DNA of 64,000 nt from UBA6163 sp041753075. GTDB lineage: Bacteria; Planctomycetota; Planctomycetia; Pirellulales; Pirellulaceae. The DNA is taken from positions 1 through 64,000 of the forward strand of contig JBGSVE010000007.1 of NCBI GenBank assembly GCA_041753075.1, written 5' to 3'. Below the pieces are notes generated by a model. That model saw only the letters and a list, made by a program, of their open reading frames with translations, was not told the origin of the DNA and did not search any database. Shown piece after piece: positions 1 through 9,721 of this stretch (position 1 is its first letter; every line of letters begins with the position of its first letter). The translations under genes and the position numbers were made by a program.

Positions 1-56
1 TCGCGACGCAGACGGGCCAGTTCTTCGGATTGGCTCAATGGAATACGTGTCTTCAC
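1..56 (-). CDS. Partial CDS at the window edge, N-terminus only
   Basis: A GTG codon at 54-56 on the minus strand opens a frame that runs off the window (KTRIPLSQSEELARLRR after the initiator). A purine-rich AAAGGGAG lies about 9 bases upstream, which is stronger than most sites in this window. The frame follows the symporter gene on the same strand after a 125-base gap and could belong to its operon. Only 18 codons are visible, so no family can be named, and this may be a chance frame. Confidence 0.3.
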   Translation of the reverse strand, partial: MKTRIPLSQSEELARLRR

Positions 57-181
57 GGCTTGCTACTCCCTTTAACATGACAGCTTCGGTTCAATCGATC
101 GTGCTCGCCACATCGAACACGTCCTTGAGAATGCGAAAGATAATCGATTCCCTCGAAAAGGAAAACGGGAATGAACCGCCC

Positions 182-2128
182 TCAATCAACTTTAACCAAA
201 TCCTGAACCGGAGCTGACTTTGATAGCATTGAAACGACGATCAACGTGATGAATGCTAGCGGGATCGTTACGATGCCGGGCTGGCTCAGCGGTGCCCAAG
301 CCGATTCAGCGGGCAACCCATAAACCTTCTGGTACGTATCACCGGAGAGCAGCACCCATAACAGCGAACTGGTCATGCCGACAAAAACGCTGGCGATGAT
401 TCCTTGGCGCGTCGTTCGTTTCCAGAACAACAGCATCACCAGCGACGGCAGGTTGGCGCTGGCCGCGATACTGAACGCCCAGCCGACCAAGAAGGTGACG
501 TTCATTCGTTGGAACGCGATGCCCAACAAAATCGCGATTGCACCGACGACCACGGCCGCCAATTTCGCCACGCGAACCTGCTTGTCGCCATCCAATTCGA
601 TCCCCAAAAATCCGACCATCAAATCGTGCGCGACCGCACCGCTGGATGCCAGGATCAAACCGCTGACCGTCCCCAATACCGTCGTAAACGCGATCGCCGA
701 GATGATCGCAAACAACGTGGGACTGAGGCTGCGGGCCAACAGCGGTGCGGCCATATTCGTATCCTGGATATCGAGCGTGCCGCTGGTCATCGCGCCTAGG
801 CCGAGGTACAGCGTCAACACATAAAAGAAGCCGATGCTGGCAATGCCGACGATCGTACTTTTTCGCGCCGCCGCTTCGTCCTTGACCGTGTAGTAGCGAA
901 TCAAAATGTGTGGCAACGAAGCAGTGCCACAAAACAGTGCCAACATCAACGACAAAAACTCGATGCGGTCTTTGGTCTTACCGCTGCGAATGCCCGCAAA
1001 TATCGGGTGCTCACCGGGACGCAGCACGCGGCTGCCCGGTGTTGGTTTTTGGAAATACGCGGTGGTCGTGCCACCGTCGACATGCTTGACGGTCTTGTTG
1101 CCCCACAAGACGATTTCGCTGTCCTGGACAACGCGAAAAAACTCCAGCGGCCCCAACGGCCCCGTCTCGTTGACACCGCCAGGCAACTTCGACAGATGAC
1201 CGACCGGGCGCAGCAAACGCTCGCCCTTGCCGCTACCCAGCGGCAGTCCATCGACTTGCTTTGCCCCGTCACTGGTGAGCGTCAACGCTTGTCCCTCGCG
1301 CAAGGTTGCTTGGCCATTAGCGGTCGCAACTGAGAACAACGTATAACCGCCATCGGTCTCGTTTTCCAATCGTACGAATTCGGTTCGCTGCCATCCGTTA
1401 CCATCCGGCAAGACGCGGCGACCGGCGAATTGGGTTGCCGTTTCCAATTCACTCTCGCTGATCGGGCCGATCGATTCGTAAACGTGACCGTCGGCACCAC
1501 CACCGCGAACTTCAAAGCCACGATTGAGCACCATCACCGCCAGCACAAGACTGAAGAACACCAACAACGAGCCTTTGAGAAATTGGACCCAAGTCGTCGA
1601 AACCATTCCCGCTGTGACCACGATCACCATCACCACGACGCCGACCAAAACCACACCGGCCCAGTGCGGCAACCCCAACAGCGGCGTGATCAACGCACCG
1701 GCACCGACCATTTGTGGAATCAAATAAAAGATGCTGACCACCAACGTGCTGACGCCAGCGACCAACTTGATCCCCCGCGACCCGAAACGGCTGTCCAGCG
1801 CATCGGCGAACGTGAACTTGCCCAATCGTTTCATCGGTTCGGCGATCACGAACAACGCGACGATCCAGCCGGCCAGGTAACCAATCGAATACAGGAAACC
1901 GTCATATCCATAGGCGGCGATCATGCCGCAGATACCCAGGAACGATGCCGCCGAAAGGTAGTCGCCGGCAAACGCGATGCCATTGATCGCCCAGGGGATT
2001 TGGCCGTGGGCGGCGAAGTAACCAGCGGACGATTTGGCGCTGCGGCCAAGATAAAAGCTGAGCCCAACGGTCGCGGCTACGAAGGCGAAGAAAATGCTGA
2101 CCGCCAGCGGCGAGATTTCATGAATCAT
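182..2128 (-). CDS. actP: Sodium:solute symporter, ActP (cation/acetate) type, with a large extra loop
   Basis: Inner-membrane secondary transporter of the SSS family, probably taking up acetate or another small monocarboxylate with a cation. The start at 2128 (MIHEISPLAVS) is preferred over the longer GTG-started frame because it overlaps the DUF485 stop in an ATGA junction and puts the first membrane helix at the N-terminus. Many hydrophobic helices follow, with family-like stretches FAGDYLSAASFLG and GTASLPHILIRYYTV. At 648 residues it is about 100 longer than E. coli ActP. The extra length is a hydrophilic insert of about 170 residues (roughly residues 210-385) between two helices. The DUF485 neighbour supports the ActP assignment, but the substrate is inferred. 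Confidence 0.85.
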   Translation of the reverse strand: MIHEISPLAVSIFFAFVAATVGLSFYLGRSAKSSAGYFAAHGQIPWAINGIAFAGDYLSAASFLGICGMIAAYGYDGFLYSIGYLAGWIVALFVIAEPMKRLGKFTFADALDSRFGSRGIKLVAGVSTLVVSIFYLIPQMVGAGALITPLLGLPHWAGVVLVGVVVMVIVVTAGMVSTTWVQFLKGSLLVFFSLVLAVMVLNRGFEVRGGGADGHVYESIGPISESELETATQFAGRRVLPDGNGWQRTEFVRLENETDGGYTLFSVATANGQATLREGQALTLTSDGAKQVDGLPLGSGKGERLLRPVGHLSKLPGGVNETGPLGPLEFFRVVQDSEIVLWGNKTVKHVDGGTTTAYFQKPTPGSRVLRPGEHPIFAGIRSGKTKDRIEFLSLMLALFCGTASLPHILIRYYTVKDEAAARKSTIVGIASIGFFYVLTLYLGLGAMTSGTLDIQDTNMAAPLLARSLSPTLFAIISAIAFTTVLGTVSGLILASSGAVAHDLMVGFLGIELDGDKQVRVAKLAAVVVGAIAILLGIAFQRMNVTFLVGWAFSIAASANLPSLVMLLFWKRTTRQGIIASVFVGMTSSLLWVLLSGDTYQKVYGLPAESAWAPLSQPGIVTIPLAFITLIVVSMLSKSAPVQDLVKVD

Positions 2129-2445
2129 CAGTGTGCCTCGCTGGCTTCGTCCGCCGGGGCGACACGGGCGAGCATGCCATAGACAAACGCCAACGCGAGC
2201 GCGGCCAAAATTAGCCCGAATCCGTAAATCAAGGCGAGGTTCAGCCCGCCAAAGGGTCTCCACTCCAGCGCCGCCGGCAACAGGGCGCTGAGAAGCACGA
2301 ACCCGACATACAACAGCAAGTAAACAAAGAACAGCAGGAGCCCCAATCGCGAATTATGCCGACGCACGCTCGCCGTTTGAGGCCCAGACGGTAAACCAGG
2401 CATGAATATTGACCCACACTGAGAAGGCGACGATTTGGGGGTCAT
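2128..2445 (-). CDS. DUF485 small membrane protein (YjcH-like)
   Basis: Two hydrophobic segments (LGLLLFFVYLLLYVGFVLL and LALIYGFGLILAALALAFV) separated by a short polar loop, the usual DUF485 layout. DUF485 proteins are nearly always encoded just upstream of an ActP-type symporter, as here, where the stop overlaps the symporter ATG by four bases. The open frame extends up to 2652, but the upstream part looks non-coding. ATG 2445 gives 105 residues, the normal family length, with CTAGGA just before it; ATG 2403 is the alternative. The role of DUF485 is not established; it may help assemble or regulate the symporter. Confidence 0.8.
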   Translation of the reverse strand: MTPKSSPSQCGSIFMPGLPSGPQTASVRRHNSRLGLLLFFVYLLLYVGFVLLSALLPAALEWRPFGGLNLALIYGFGLILAALALAFVYGMLARVAPADEASEAH

Positions 2446-2585
2446 GATCCTAGCACATTTGCGGTCCCCCGTTGCGACCCCGCCGCCCAAATCATGATGC
2501 ACGTCCGAACAACAGAAACCTAGCGACCGCTGCGGTGTTTCCAAAATATCAAATGGATTTTGCAACACCTTCGGGGCGACGCTCA

Positions 2586-5417
2586 ATGATTGATTCGATG
2601 ATGAAAAGCAGGCTGTTTCAGGTTTTTGTGGTCTGGTTTGCATTGACGGCATTCTTAATTGCCGCGCTGAATTGTCCCCGCGACCAGGTCAAGGTGCGCT
2701 ATTGGCAAGACCGCTGGTCCTCGCCGAGCAATGCGACGTTTGGCCAATTGTGGGTCGCCGAGCAGGAATCGCTCGGGCGATCTTACGGCTGGCCATTCTC
2801 GATTCCATTGCATTCCGCAGGCGCGGTGGCACCCCGCGAGGCGCTGCCGTCGATCGCTTGGAATCTCATCTTCGGCTTGATCGCATGCGTCGTCGCCACG
2901 TTCACCTGCGGCTCGCTGCATTTGCTAGTCAAATTCCGGCATGGCTTGCTTGAATATATCGGCAGGAAGCAAATTCTAATCGCGACAGTTTCAATTGCGA
3001 TGGTCGCTTGCGCCGTGATAGGCGTTGGCATCGTTCGTGTCCGTAAAATCCTCAACCACCAACAATTGGTTCAGCGTTTGCGTCCTTATGGCACGGTCGG
3101 TATGGCGTTTGAGGCTCCGGCGGTTCTGGTCAGCCGCTTGCCAGCCTGGGCGATGTATCCATTTTTTAAGATCGAGAGTTTTGACGGCAGCGTTGACGGT
3201 CTTGAGATCATCAAGCAATTCGATTCCGCGCCGAACCTAAGATTGGTAGCGATCCAAAACAGTGCCATTGCGGATGATGTTTGGCAAACCCTGTTCAGCG
3301 ATTGGCGCGTTCAGGAGGTGCGGCTTAGTGATTGTGAGGTGCAGTTCAGCGAAGTTGCATCGATTCACAACACCACTCTTCAAAAGTTTTCGATGATCCA
3401 GTGTAGCGGTGCGGATGCGATCATCCCAATGCTTCGCCATTGCGATCAACTTCGCTCGGTATTGCTAAGCCGATCATCGCTCAACGACCTGAGCGGAATT
3501 GGCGACGCGCTGCCTCCGCAAGTCCAAGAGGTTGTATTGACACTGGAAATCGCTGCGGGAAGCAAGCTTGAGCTCAAGGGTCTGGACCAACTGAAGTCGC
3601 TCAAAATTGAATCGGCTTTTCGCTCATCGCCAAGTGACTATCTGGCGCTCCGTTTGGTCGATTTGCCTCGGCTGGAAGCTTGCAGTGTGTCGTCATCGAT
3701 CGGCTTGGACATGCAGGCTCTGAGGCTGCCGCGATTACGAAAAATAGAGGCGATTGGCTACGTTCGCGGGCCAGGCTATGCAAAGGGAGCGGGCTATACA
3801 ACTTATGACCAGGCATCACTGCCGGCTCGCATTCTGTTGATCGATAACTTGCCATGTCTTCAGCAGCTTCGACTCAGCGGCGATCATTTGAAGCGATTTC
3901 AATTCATCAATACTCCCAACCTGAAAAAACTTAGCATAGGCACCACGTCGTTTTTAGGTAAACCAGAGTGGGAATACGAGCCCATCGATCCGAATGCCTG
4001 GATCGCAGACCTAGCTGATTGCGACGGGCCGACTTCGATCGACCTCAGTGATGTGTCGCTGGTGGGTGTCGACTTCACGCCTTTGCAACACAACCCCCGG
4101 ATCAAAGAAATGATTCTGGCAAACACCGGTGTTTCACTTGCTCAGATCAACCATGCGAGTCGCGACGGTCATATCAAGTCGTTTGATTTGCGCGGCTGCG
4201 ATTTGAGTAAGCATGAACTCGATTCATTGCTGTCCTCGACCCCGAACATCCAGCGGTTAGTTGTGGATACCGAACACCTTAGCGAGATTCATATTGTTAA
4301 CCAGCCTCGGCTGACGCATCTATTGGGATCCAGTGTAGATCTGGCAAAGGCGGTCCAGATCATTGATTGTCCACAACTGACCGGGGCGTTGGTCCTGGGC
4401 GATAAGATCGAAACGTTTGAGATTCGTGGTGCCCAATCCTTGAATGCGATCTCGATGCGAGGTCCGCTGCCTGTGAACGCGATTTTGGAAGGTATACGCG
4501 ACCTCAGCATCGCCGAGTTTCCCGGCAATCAATTCACCGACAGTCATCTGCGATCCGTTTTGAACTGCCAATCGCTAAGCGAATTGATTCTTGATAATCC
4601 CAGCGTTAGTCCTGGGGCGTTGAGCGAGATTGGTCAGCTAACAAACCTTTCGGTACTGCGCGTACCCGGTGCTCCCGTTACCGACGAGGTCGTGGCAAAC
4701 TGGCGCGGGCTGCGAAATTTGCGAGAGATCGACTTAAGCGAGACGACCATCACCGGCCAATCACTCAAGACGCTCGCCCAATTACCAAACCTACAACGAA
4801 TCAGCGTCAACGACACAACGATCGACTCCAGCGACATCGCTGTGATTGCCCAACTCCAAAGCCTGTTGGAACTCGAACTCGCCGGATCATCGATCCAGCC
4901 GCAAACATTGATTGAGCTCTTAAACCCATATCGGTTGGAGCGAATCAATTTATCGGGAACCGTTTTGGCAAAAGCGATCGTCGAGGTCTTGGCCAGCGAG
5001 ACCGCGAATCACCTTATGTTTCTTGGGCTTAGTCACTGCGGACTTTCCGATGCCGATGTGTGTGCGATTACTGATGCGAACCCCGAGTTGGCATTGGATA
5101 TATCCGGAAATGATGTTTCGATCGAAGTGGTCCGTCGTTTGTCTCAGGCCGGTCGGCTGATCGCATCGAGCGATCGATTGGGCTTCGAGCGATACTTGCA
5201 AGACTTGGACGGCAACGTCACGAACTCACGTTGGCTGGGCTCGCAAGCCGCGAAGAAACAGTTTGCGACACGCCCCTATGCAAGTTTGGACGTCGCATCG
5301 TTTTCAGAATACATAGACCGACAGCGCAGCAAGCGTTCGCCGATCTTGGCGCGTCAATTCGATCGATCGCGCACTTTCGAAACGGTCCCCGGCCCGCGCC
5401 CTTGGCGGCGTTGGTAA
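2586..5417 (+). CDS. Membrane-anchored leucine-rich-repeat protein, function unknown
   Basis: About 943 residues. An N-terminal helix (FQVFVVWFALTAFLIAAL) is followed by a polar stretch, a second hydrophobic segment near residue 95 and a third near residue 130. The remainder is a long series of degenerate leucine-rich repeats of roughly 22-26 residues, clearest near the C-terminus (LTNLSVLRVPG, LRNLREIDLSET, LPNLQRISVND, LQSLLELELAGS). This suggests an anchored solenoid for protein binding. The start is uncertain: ATG 2586 is used, but ATG 2553 and 2598 are possible and none has a clear ribosome site. The stop is 23 bases from the convergent HlyD-type gene. No enzymatic motif was seen. Confidence 0.75.
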   Translation: MIDSMMKSRLFQVFVVWFALTAFLIAALNCPRDQVKVRYWQDRWSSPSNATFGQLWVAEQESLGRSYGWPFSIPLHSAGAVAPREALPSIAWNLIFGLIACVVATFTCGSLHLLVKFRHGLLEYIGRKQILIATVSIAMVACAVIGVGIVRVRKILNHQQLVQRLRPYGTVGMAFEAPAVLVSRLPAWAMYPFFKIESFDGSVDGLEIIKQFDSAPNLRLVAIQNSAIADDVWQTLFSDWRVQEVRLSDCEVQFSEVASIHNTTLQKFSMIQCSGADAIIPMLRHCDQLRSVLLSRSSLNDLSGIGDALPPQVQEVVLTLEIAAGSKLELKGLDQLKSLKIESAFRSSPSDYLALRLVDLPRLEACSVSSSIGLDMQALRLPRLRKIEAIGYVRGPGYAKGAGYTTYDQASLPARILLIDNLPCLQQLRLSGDHLKRFQFINTPNLKKLSIGTTSFLGKPEWEYEPIDPNAWIADLADCDGPTSIDLSDVSLVGVDFTPLQHNPRIKEMILANTGVSLAQINHASRDGHIKSFDLRGCDLSKHELDSLLSSTPNIQRLVVDTEHLSEIHIVNQPRLTHLLGSSVDLAKAVQIIDCPQLTGALVLGDKIETFEIRGAQSLNAISMRGPLPVNAILEGIRDLSIAEFPGNQFTDSHLRSVLNCQSLSELILDNPSVSPGALSEIGQLTNLSVLRVPGAPVTDEVVANWRGLRNLREIDLSETTITGQSLKTLAQLPNLQRISVNDTTIDSSDIAVIAQLQSLLELELAGSSIQPQTLIELLNPYRLERINLSGTVLAKAIVEVLASETANHLMFLGLSHCGLSDADVCAITDANPELALDISGNDVSIEVVRRLSQAGRLIASSDRLGFERYLQDLDGNVTNSRWLGSQAAKKQFATRPYASLDVASFSEYIDRQRSKRSPILARQFDRSRTFETVPGPRPWRRW

Positions 5418-5440
5418 ACGAATGCCGTTGTCATAGCAGG

Positions 5441-6790
5441 TCACTCGCCAAGCTTGACAAGTTGCCCTTCGACCAGTAGGTCCGGGTTGGCAATCACCTT
5501 GTCGCGATCGCCCAGTCCATCAAGAATTTCGGTGCGGTTGTCACGCGTGGGGCCGACTTTCACTGCGACTTTGATGGCGCGCGAATCGGCATCCACCATC
5601 CAGACAAACGACTGTCCGGATTTGTCTGTCGCGACCGCGCTGGCGGCACAGAACAAACGCGGTGCTTCGCTGATTTGCGCATCGGTTTCAGCCGCCGGCA
5701 AAAAGTACACCGTGCCGCTCATGTCCGGAAACAGAAAATTATCGGCATCGCTGATCTCGACCTGGACCTTGATCGTTGCCCGCGCTCGATCCCCCATCGG
5801 AATAATCTTGCGGACAATGCCGTGATACTTTCGTCCCGGCACCGCGTCGATCGTGACCTCGGCATTGCCGCCTTCGGTAACTCGATTGATAAAGTCTTCT
5901 TTTACATCGCATTCGACTTCTAAATGTTCTAAATCGGCGATCGTCGCGACGCTGCCGCGACCGGACGCTTCGCCCATTCCGCCGGGCAATATCGACTCGC
6001 CGACCTCGGCGTCTTTGGAAATCACGGTGCCGTCAAACGGGGCGCGAATGAACATGTTCTCTTTAAGTTGTTCGGCTTCGGTTTGCCGCGCCACGGCCAA
6101 TTGAACTTCCGCGGCCAATGACAATTTCCGCGCGACGGCTGCTTCATAAGAAAATTTCGCCTGATCACGCTCGGACTCCGAAACGCTTTGTTGTTTCCAC
6201 AGCGAATTGGCGCGGACTAAGTTGCTTTCAGCCTGGTTGATAGCGACAACTTGTTCGGCCAGCGCCGCGTTGGAGCGGGCAACCGATGCTTGCGACGCGG
6301 CCAATGAAGCGTCCATATCGGCATGTTCGAGAATCGCCAGAATTTCGTTCTGCTTAACGACACTACCCTCGTCAAAATTCAAGATCTCGACGCGGCCGGG
6401 TGCCCGTGCGCCGATTCTGGCTTGGCGACGTGACTCGACATATCCCGTCGCCACGACCACCGCATCGGCAGAACGACCGATTTGCTTTTGCACGGTGACC
6501 AGTCTGACTTCGGGTCGCTTCTGGATCACGTCAGGGACCCAGTCAGACGTTCGTATGCCAAGTGAACCGAGCCACGACGACGCTTCGCCGGAGCCAAAGA
6601 TGCGATACGCTGCGAACGACACGCCACCGACAAGTAGCAACAAAAAAACGGGCCACCAGTGCCGCCGGCGGCCAGTTCGCGGCGTCGCCAAACCTTCACC
6701 GCGCTGTATTCGCAACGACGCCAATGGATCACGCGTAGTCGCCGAGGATTGGCTCGTCGAAATCGGGGATTCAGGGATAACGCTATTCAT
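5441..6790 (-). CDS. HlyD/RND-type periplasmic adaptor (membrane fusion protein)
   Basis: Periplasmic adaptor linking an inner-membrane pump to an outer-membrane exit duct. After a basic cytoplasmic N-terminus there is one membrane helix (WWPVFLLLLVGGVSFAAY, near residues 42-60). A biotinyl-lipoyl-like half follows (ARIGARAPGRVEILNFDEGS), then an alpha-helical hairpin (about residues 165-245), the second lipoyl half (IRAPFDGTVISKDAEVGE) and a beta-barrel region ending in LVEGQLVKLGE. ATG 6790 is chosen over 6820 and 6802 because GGGG lies four bases upstream. No RND pump, ABC transporter or TolC-like gene is adjacent, so it is an orphan adaptor here and its partner cannot be read from the window. 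Confidence 0.85.
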   Translation of the reverse strand: MNSVIPESPISTSQSSATTRDPLASLRIQRGEGLATPRTGRRRHWWPVFLLLLVGGVSFAAYRIFGSGEASSWLGSLGIRTSDWVPDVIQKRPEVRLVTVQKQIGRSADAVVVATGYVESRRQARIGARAPGRVEILNFDEGSVVKQNEILAILEHADMDASLAASQASVARSNAALAEQVVAINQAESNLVRANSLWKQQSVSESERDQAKFSYEAAVARKLSLAAEVQLAVARQTEAEQLKENMFIRAPFDGTVISKDAEVGESILPGGMGEASGRGSVATIADLEHLEVECDVKEDFINRVTEGGNAEVTIDAVPGRKYHGIVRKIIPMGDRARATIKVQVEISDADNFLFPDMSGTVYFLPAAETDAQISEAPRLFCAASAVATDKSGQSFVWMVDADSRAIKVAVKVGPTRDNRTEILDGLGDRDKVIANPDLLVEGQLVKLGE

Positions 6791-6917
6791 AAGCCCCAGC
6801 ATAACGCAACGGCCGGTCATTCAAACGCCAAAACGGCGGCATTTCGGGTATGATTACGCAATCACGTAAATGAGGCTTTCGAGGATGCACGGTAAACGGA
6901 CGGAGCGACACCAGATC

Positions 6918-9686
6918 ATGGTCTCAACGCATACGGCAACGACGATCCTGGCAATGCTGGTCTGTGTCGTTTCGGCGTCCAACGCCCAGTCACCCACCGT
7001 CGCACCGATTGTCGCGTCGGTCGTCAGCCTCAACCAAGCCATTTTCGGTGAACCGTTTGGCGTGGCAAAGATCGAGTTTCCGATGTCGGCGGCAGTGTCG
7101 CCCGACCGTGTCGAACCACTGGAAGTGTCCAACGACGAGGGGCGGATTTTTTATCCCGTCACGCGAGATATTTTAGCGGCAGCTCGTTCGGCGCTGCGTC
7201 GCGATGAACCGCCGGGCGAACAACGAATCGGTGGTGGTCGGCTGCTGCGGCGCGTCGGTGATTTGGTTCGCCAAGCGACAACCGCCGACGATGCACCGCT
7301 GGTCGTGTCGCGCGAGGTTTGGTTTTTGTTTCGCGGCAATGGACCCCTGCGAGTTCGCACCAACGTACCGGACCAAGCTGGACGGACTGAGTTCATATTG
7401 ACGCCGCTTCCCGGCACCGTGGCCGATGACCATGCCGTTGCGCTAAATCGCTGGTGGTCAGCCTATGGCGCTGCGATGCTCAAACAAATCGACGCGGGAG
7501 ATTATCCGCCAATCGTCGAAAACTATCTGGTCGCGATGCTGTCGGGTCGATTGAACCTGCCGTTGCCACCCAAGTTTGTCGTTGATGCGTCGCTTAGTGA
7601 TCCTTCGATAGTCTCGACGCTGGAACTGATTGCCGGCACCGAAAAAATCAAGTCCGCAGTCTTTCGTCGCACCGCGATTGGCATCGACCTAGCCGACCAG
7701 ACGGCTGACTTGCCGATTCCGCCAGCACCAAATTGGGCGCTGGCGTCGCCGCCGTTACCAGCGGTTGCACCGGAGCTTGAGCCAATGGCCTCGCGCGTGC
7801 CGCCGGAATGCTTTTACATTCGCTATGGGTCATTCGAGAACTATCTGTGGTTTCGCGATTTGTCGGAGGAGTATGGCGGCGATATCGGTCGCATGATTGC
7901 GCTGCGCGGCAGCGACGACGGTGCGACCCGCCGGGTCGAAGATCAATTAAACCTAAAGATGACCCAGCTTTCGCGGATGCTCGGCGGCAGCGTCATCGAA
8001 GACCAGGCAATCGTGGGGCGCGATTTATTTCTTTCCGAGGGGGCGTCGCTGGGTGTCGTGTTTCGCGCCAAGAATGCGTTTTTGCTGCAAACGTCAATGA
8101 ACTCGGATCGCACCGCCTTGGCCAAGTCCGATCCCGAGATCAAACTTACCAAACCAAAAATCGCTGGACGCGAAGTTTCGTTTTTGCACACGATCGACAA
8201 CCGCATTCGTTCGTACATGGTCAATGATGGCGAATACATCTTTGTGACCAATAGTCGTGAATTGGCCAAGCGGTTTATCGAAGTCGGGCAAAGCGGAGTT
8301 TCATTGGCGACGACGCCCGAGTTTGCGCTGGCGCGACAATGGATGCCACTGACTCGCAATGACACGATCTTCGCCTATTTCTCTCCCGCAATGCTGCGCG
8401 GCTTGATGGCACCGGAGTATTTGATCGAAGTTCGCCGACGACTGCATTCCGCTGCCAATATCGGACTGGTGCGTTTGGCAAGACTCGCGGCAAGTTCAGA
8501 AGGCGAACAATTTGATGCACCGGAGGACTTGATGGCGGCTGGCTATTTGCCGCGTGACTTTACCAGTTCAGCCGATGGCAGCGGGTTGTTGGCAATTGGC
8601 GACGACATTGTTGATTCGCTTCGTGGACGAGCCGGAACGCTATTGCCAATTGCCGATGTCGAATGCAAACAAGTGACTGCAGCGGAGCGCGATTGGTACG
8701 CCAGCATTGCGTCCTACCACGAGTCAAAATGGCCACAAATCGATCCGGTGTTTGTGGGCCTAAAACGTCAAGTTGTCAGCCAGTCGCCGGCGATCGAGCG
8801 GCTGGAAATTCACGGTGAAATCGCTCCCTTCGTGGCTGACAAGTACGGTGCAATCGCTAAGCAATTGGGACCACCGACGAATGTGAAAATTGACTTTGCG
8901 CCCGATGATATTGTCGCGGGCCAAGCGCACGTCGCGTCAGACCAACTTGGCGGCACGATTCCGCCGCATCATTTGTTTGCCGCGATTAAAGATTCGGTGC
9001 CACCAACCCCGGAACAGTTCGACGGGCTGTTGCAAACCTATCAGTCGCTGCGTTCGCTGCCGGGCTATCTTGGGGCGTGGCCGCAACCGGGACTGCTAGA
9101 CCGCTTGCCCCTTGGCTTGGGACGTGGCCAACCGGTCGGCCCAGGAATGTCGCGGCTGATCGGCGGACTGTATCGATACCAGGGCGGAGACTTCAGCATT
9201 TTATCATTCCAAAGCGATGTGTTGTTGGCTTCGTTACCATTTCTTGCCGCCACGCAGGCTGAGGACTCGGCTCAAGTTCGCTTGCGGGTCGGCAATCTTG
9301 ATGGCAGCCAATTGGAATCCTGGGTCAACGACCAACTGTATGCTCGCAGCGCCGCGACGTCGCGCGCCGGAGGGCAACTGCTCAGTCTGCTGACCCAGCA
9401 ATTGAAGGTTCCGGTCGACAACGCGAGCGACGTGGCGGGCCGGTTGATTGGCGGCAAGTTGCAAGACCCGCTCGGTGGCCAGTACGTGCTCGCTGCGGTC
9501 GCGGCCGATCGCGGTGGCCGCAGCGGATCGACAAGCCGTTCATGGGTTAGTAGCGTTGCGGGTTCCGCTCGACCCAGTCAATACATTGCACCTCCACTAC
9601 GATGGTTTCGCGGCGGCGAAGCTGACCTGACGCAATTGTCAGATCGACTTTTCATCAATGCCACGATCAATATCAAGCGGCAATAA
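6918..9686 (+). CDS. Large secreted protein of unknown function
   Basis: About 922 residues. The start at 6918 is preferred because it gives a clean signal peptide (TATTILAMLVCVVSASNAQ, cleavage probably after NAQ) with GGAG upstream; ATG 6870 and 6885 are longer alternatives. The mature part is soluble and mixed alpha/beta, with no membrane helix or recognised catalytic motif. Stretches such as YIFVTNSRELAKRF recall large planctomycete periplasmic proteins of the DUF3352 kind, but I cannot assign it. It is transcribed away from the adaptor gene and ends 35 bases before the M50 protease gene, so the two probably share an operon. Confidence 0.7.
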   Translation: MVSTHTATTILAMLVCVVSASNAQSPTVAPIVASVVSLNQAIFGEPFGVAKIEFPMSAAVSPDRVEPLEVSNDEGRIFYPVTRDILAAARSALRRDEPPGEQRIGGGRLLRRVGDLVRQATTADDAPLVVSREVWFLFRGNGPLRVRTNVPDQAGRTEFILTPLPGTVADDHAVALNRWWSAYGAAMLKQIDAGDYPPIVENYLVAMLSGRLNLPLPPKFVVDASLSDPSIVSTLELIAGTEKIKSAVFRRTAIGIDLADQTADLPIPPAPNWALASPPLPAVAPELEPMASRVPPECFYIRYGSFENYLWFRDLSEEYGGDIGRMIALRGSDDGATRRVEDQLNLKMTQLSRMLGGSVIEDQAIVGRDLFLSEGASLGVVFRAKNAFLLQTSMNSDRTALAKSDPEIKLTKPKIAGREVSFLHTIDNRIRSYMVNDGEYIFVTNSRELAKRFIEVGQSGVSLATTPEFALARQWMPLTRNDTIFAYFSPAMLRGLMAPEYLIEVRRRLHSAANIGLVRLARLAASSEGEQFDAPEDLMAAGYLPRDFTSSADGSGLLAIGDDIVDSLRGRAGTLLPIADVECKQVTAAERDWYASIASYHESKWPQIDPVFVGLKRQVVSQSPAIERLEIHGEIAPFVADKYGAIAKQLGPPTNVKIDFAPDDIVAGQAHVASDQLGGTIPPHHLFAAIKDSVPPTPEQFDGLLQTYQSLRSLPGYLGAWPQPGLLDRLPLGLGRGQPVGPGMSRLIGGLYRYQGGDFSILSFQSDVLLASLPFLAATQAEDSAQVRLRVGNLDGSQLESWVNDQLYARSAATSRAGGQLLSLLTQQLKVPVDNASDVAGRLIGGKLQDPLGGQYVLAAVAADRGGRSGSTSRSWVSSVAGSARPSQYIAPPLRWFRGGEADLTQLSDRLFINATINIKRQ

Positions 9687-9721
9687 ACAGAGAGTTTACC
9701 ACTTTGCGAGGATTGTTTTCC

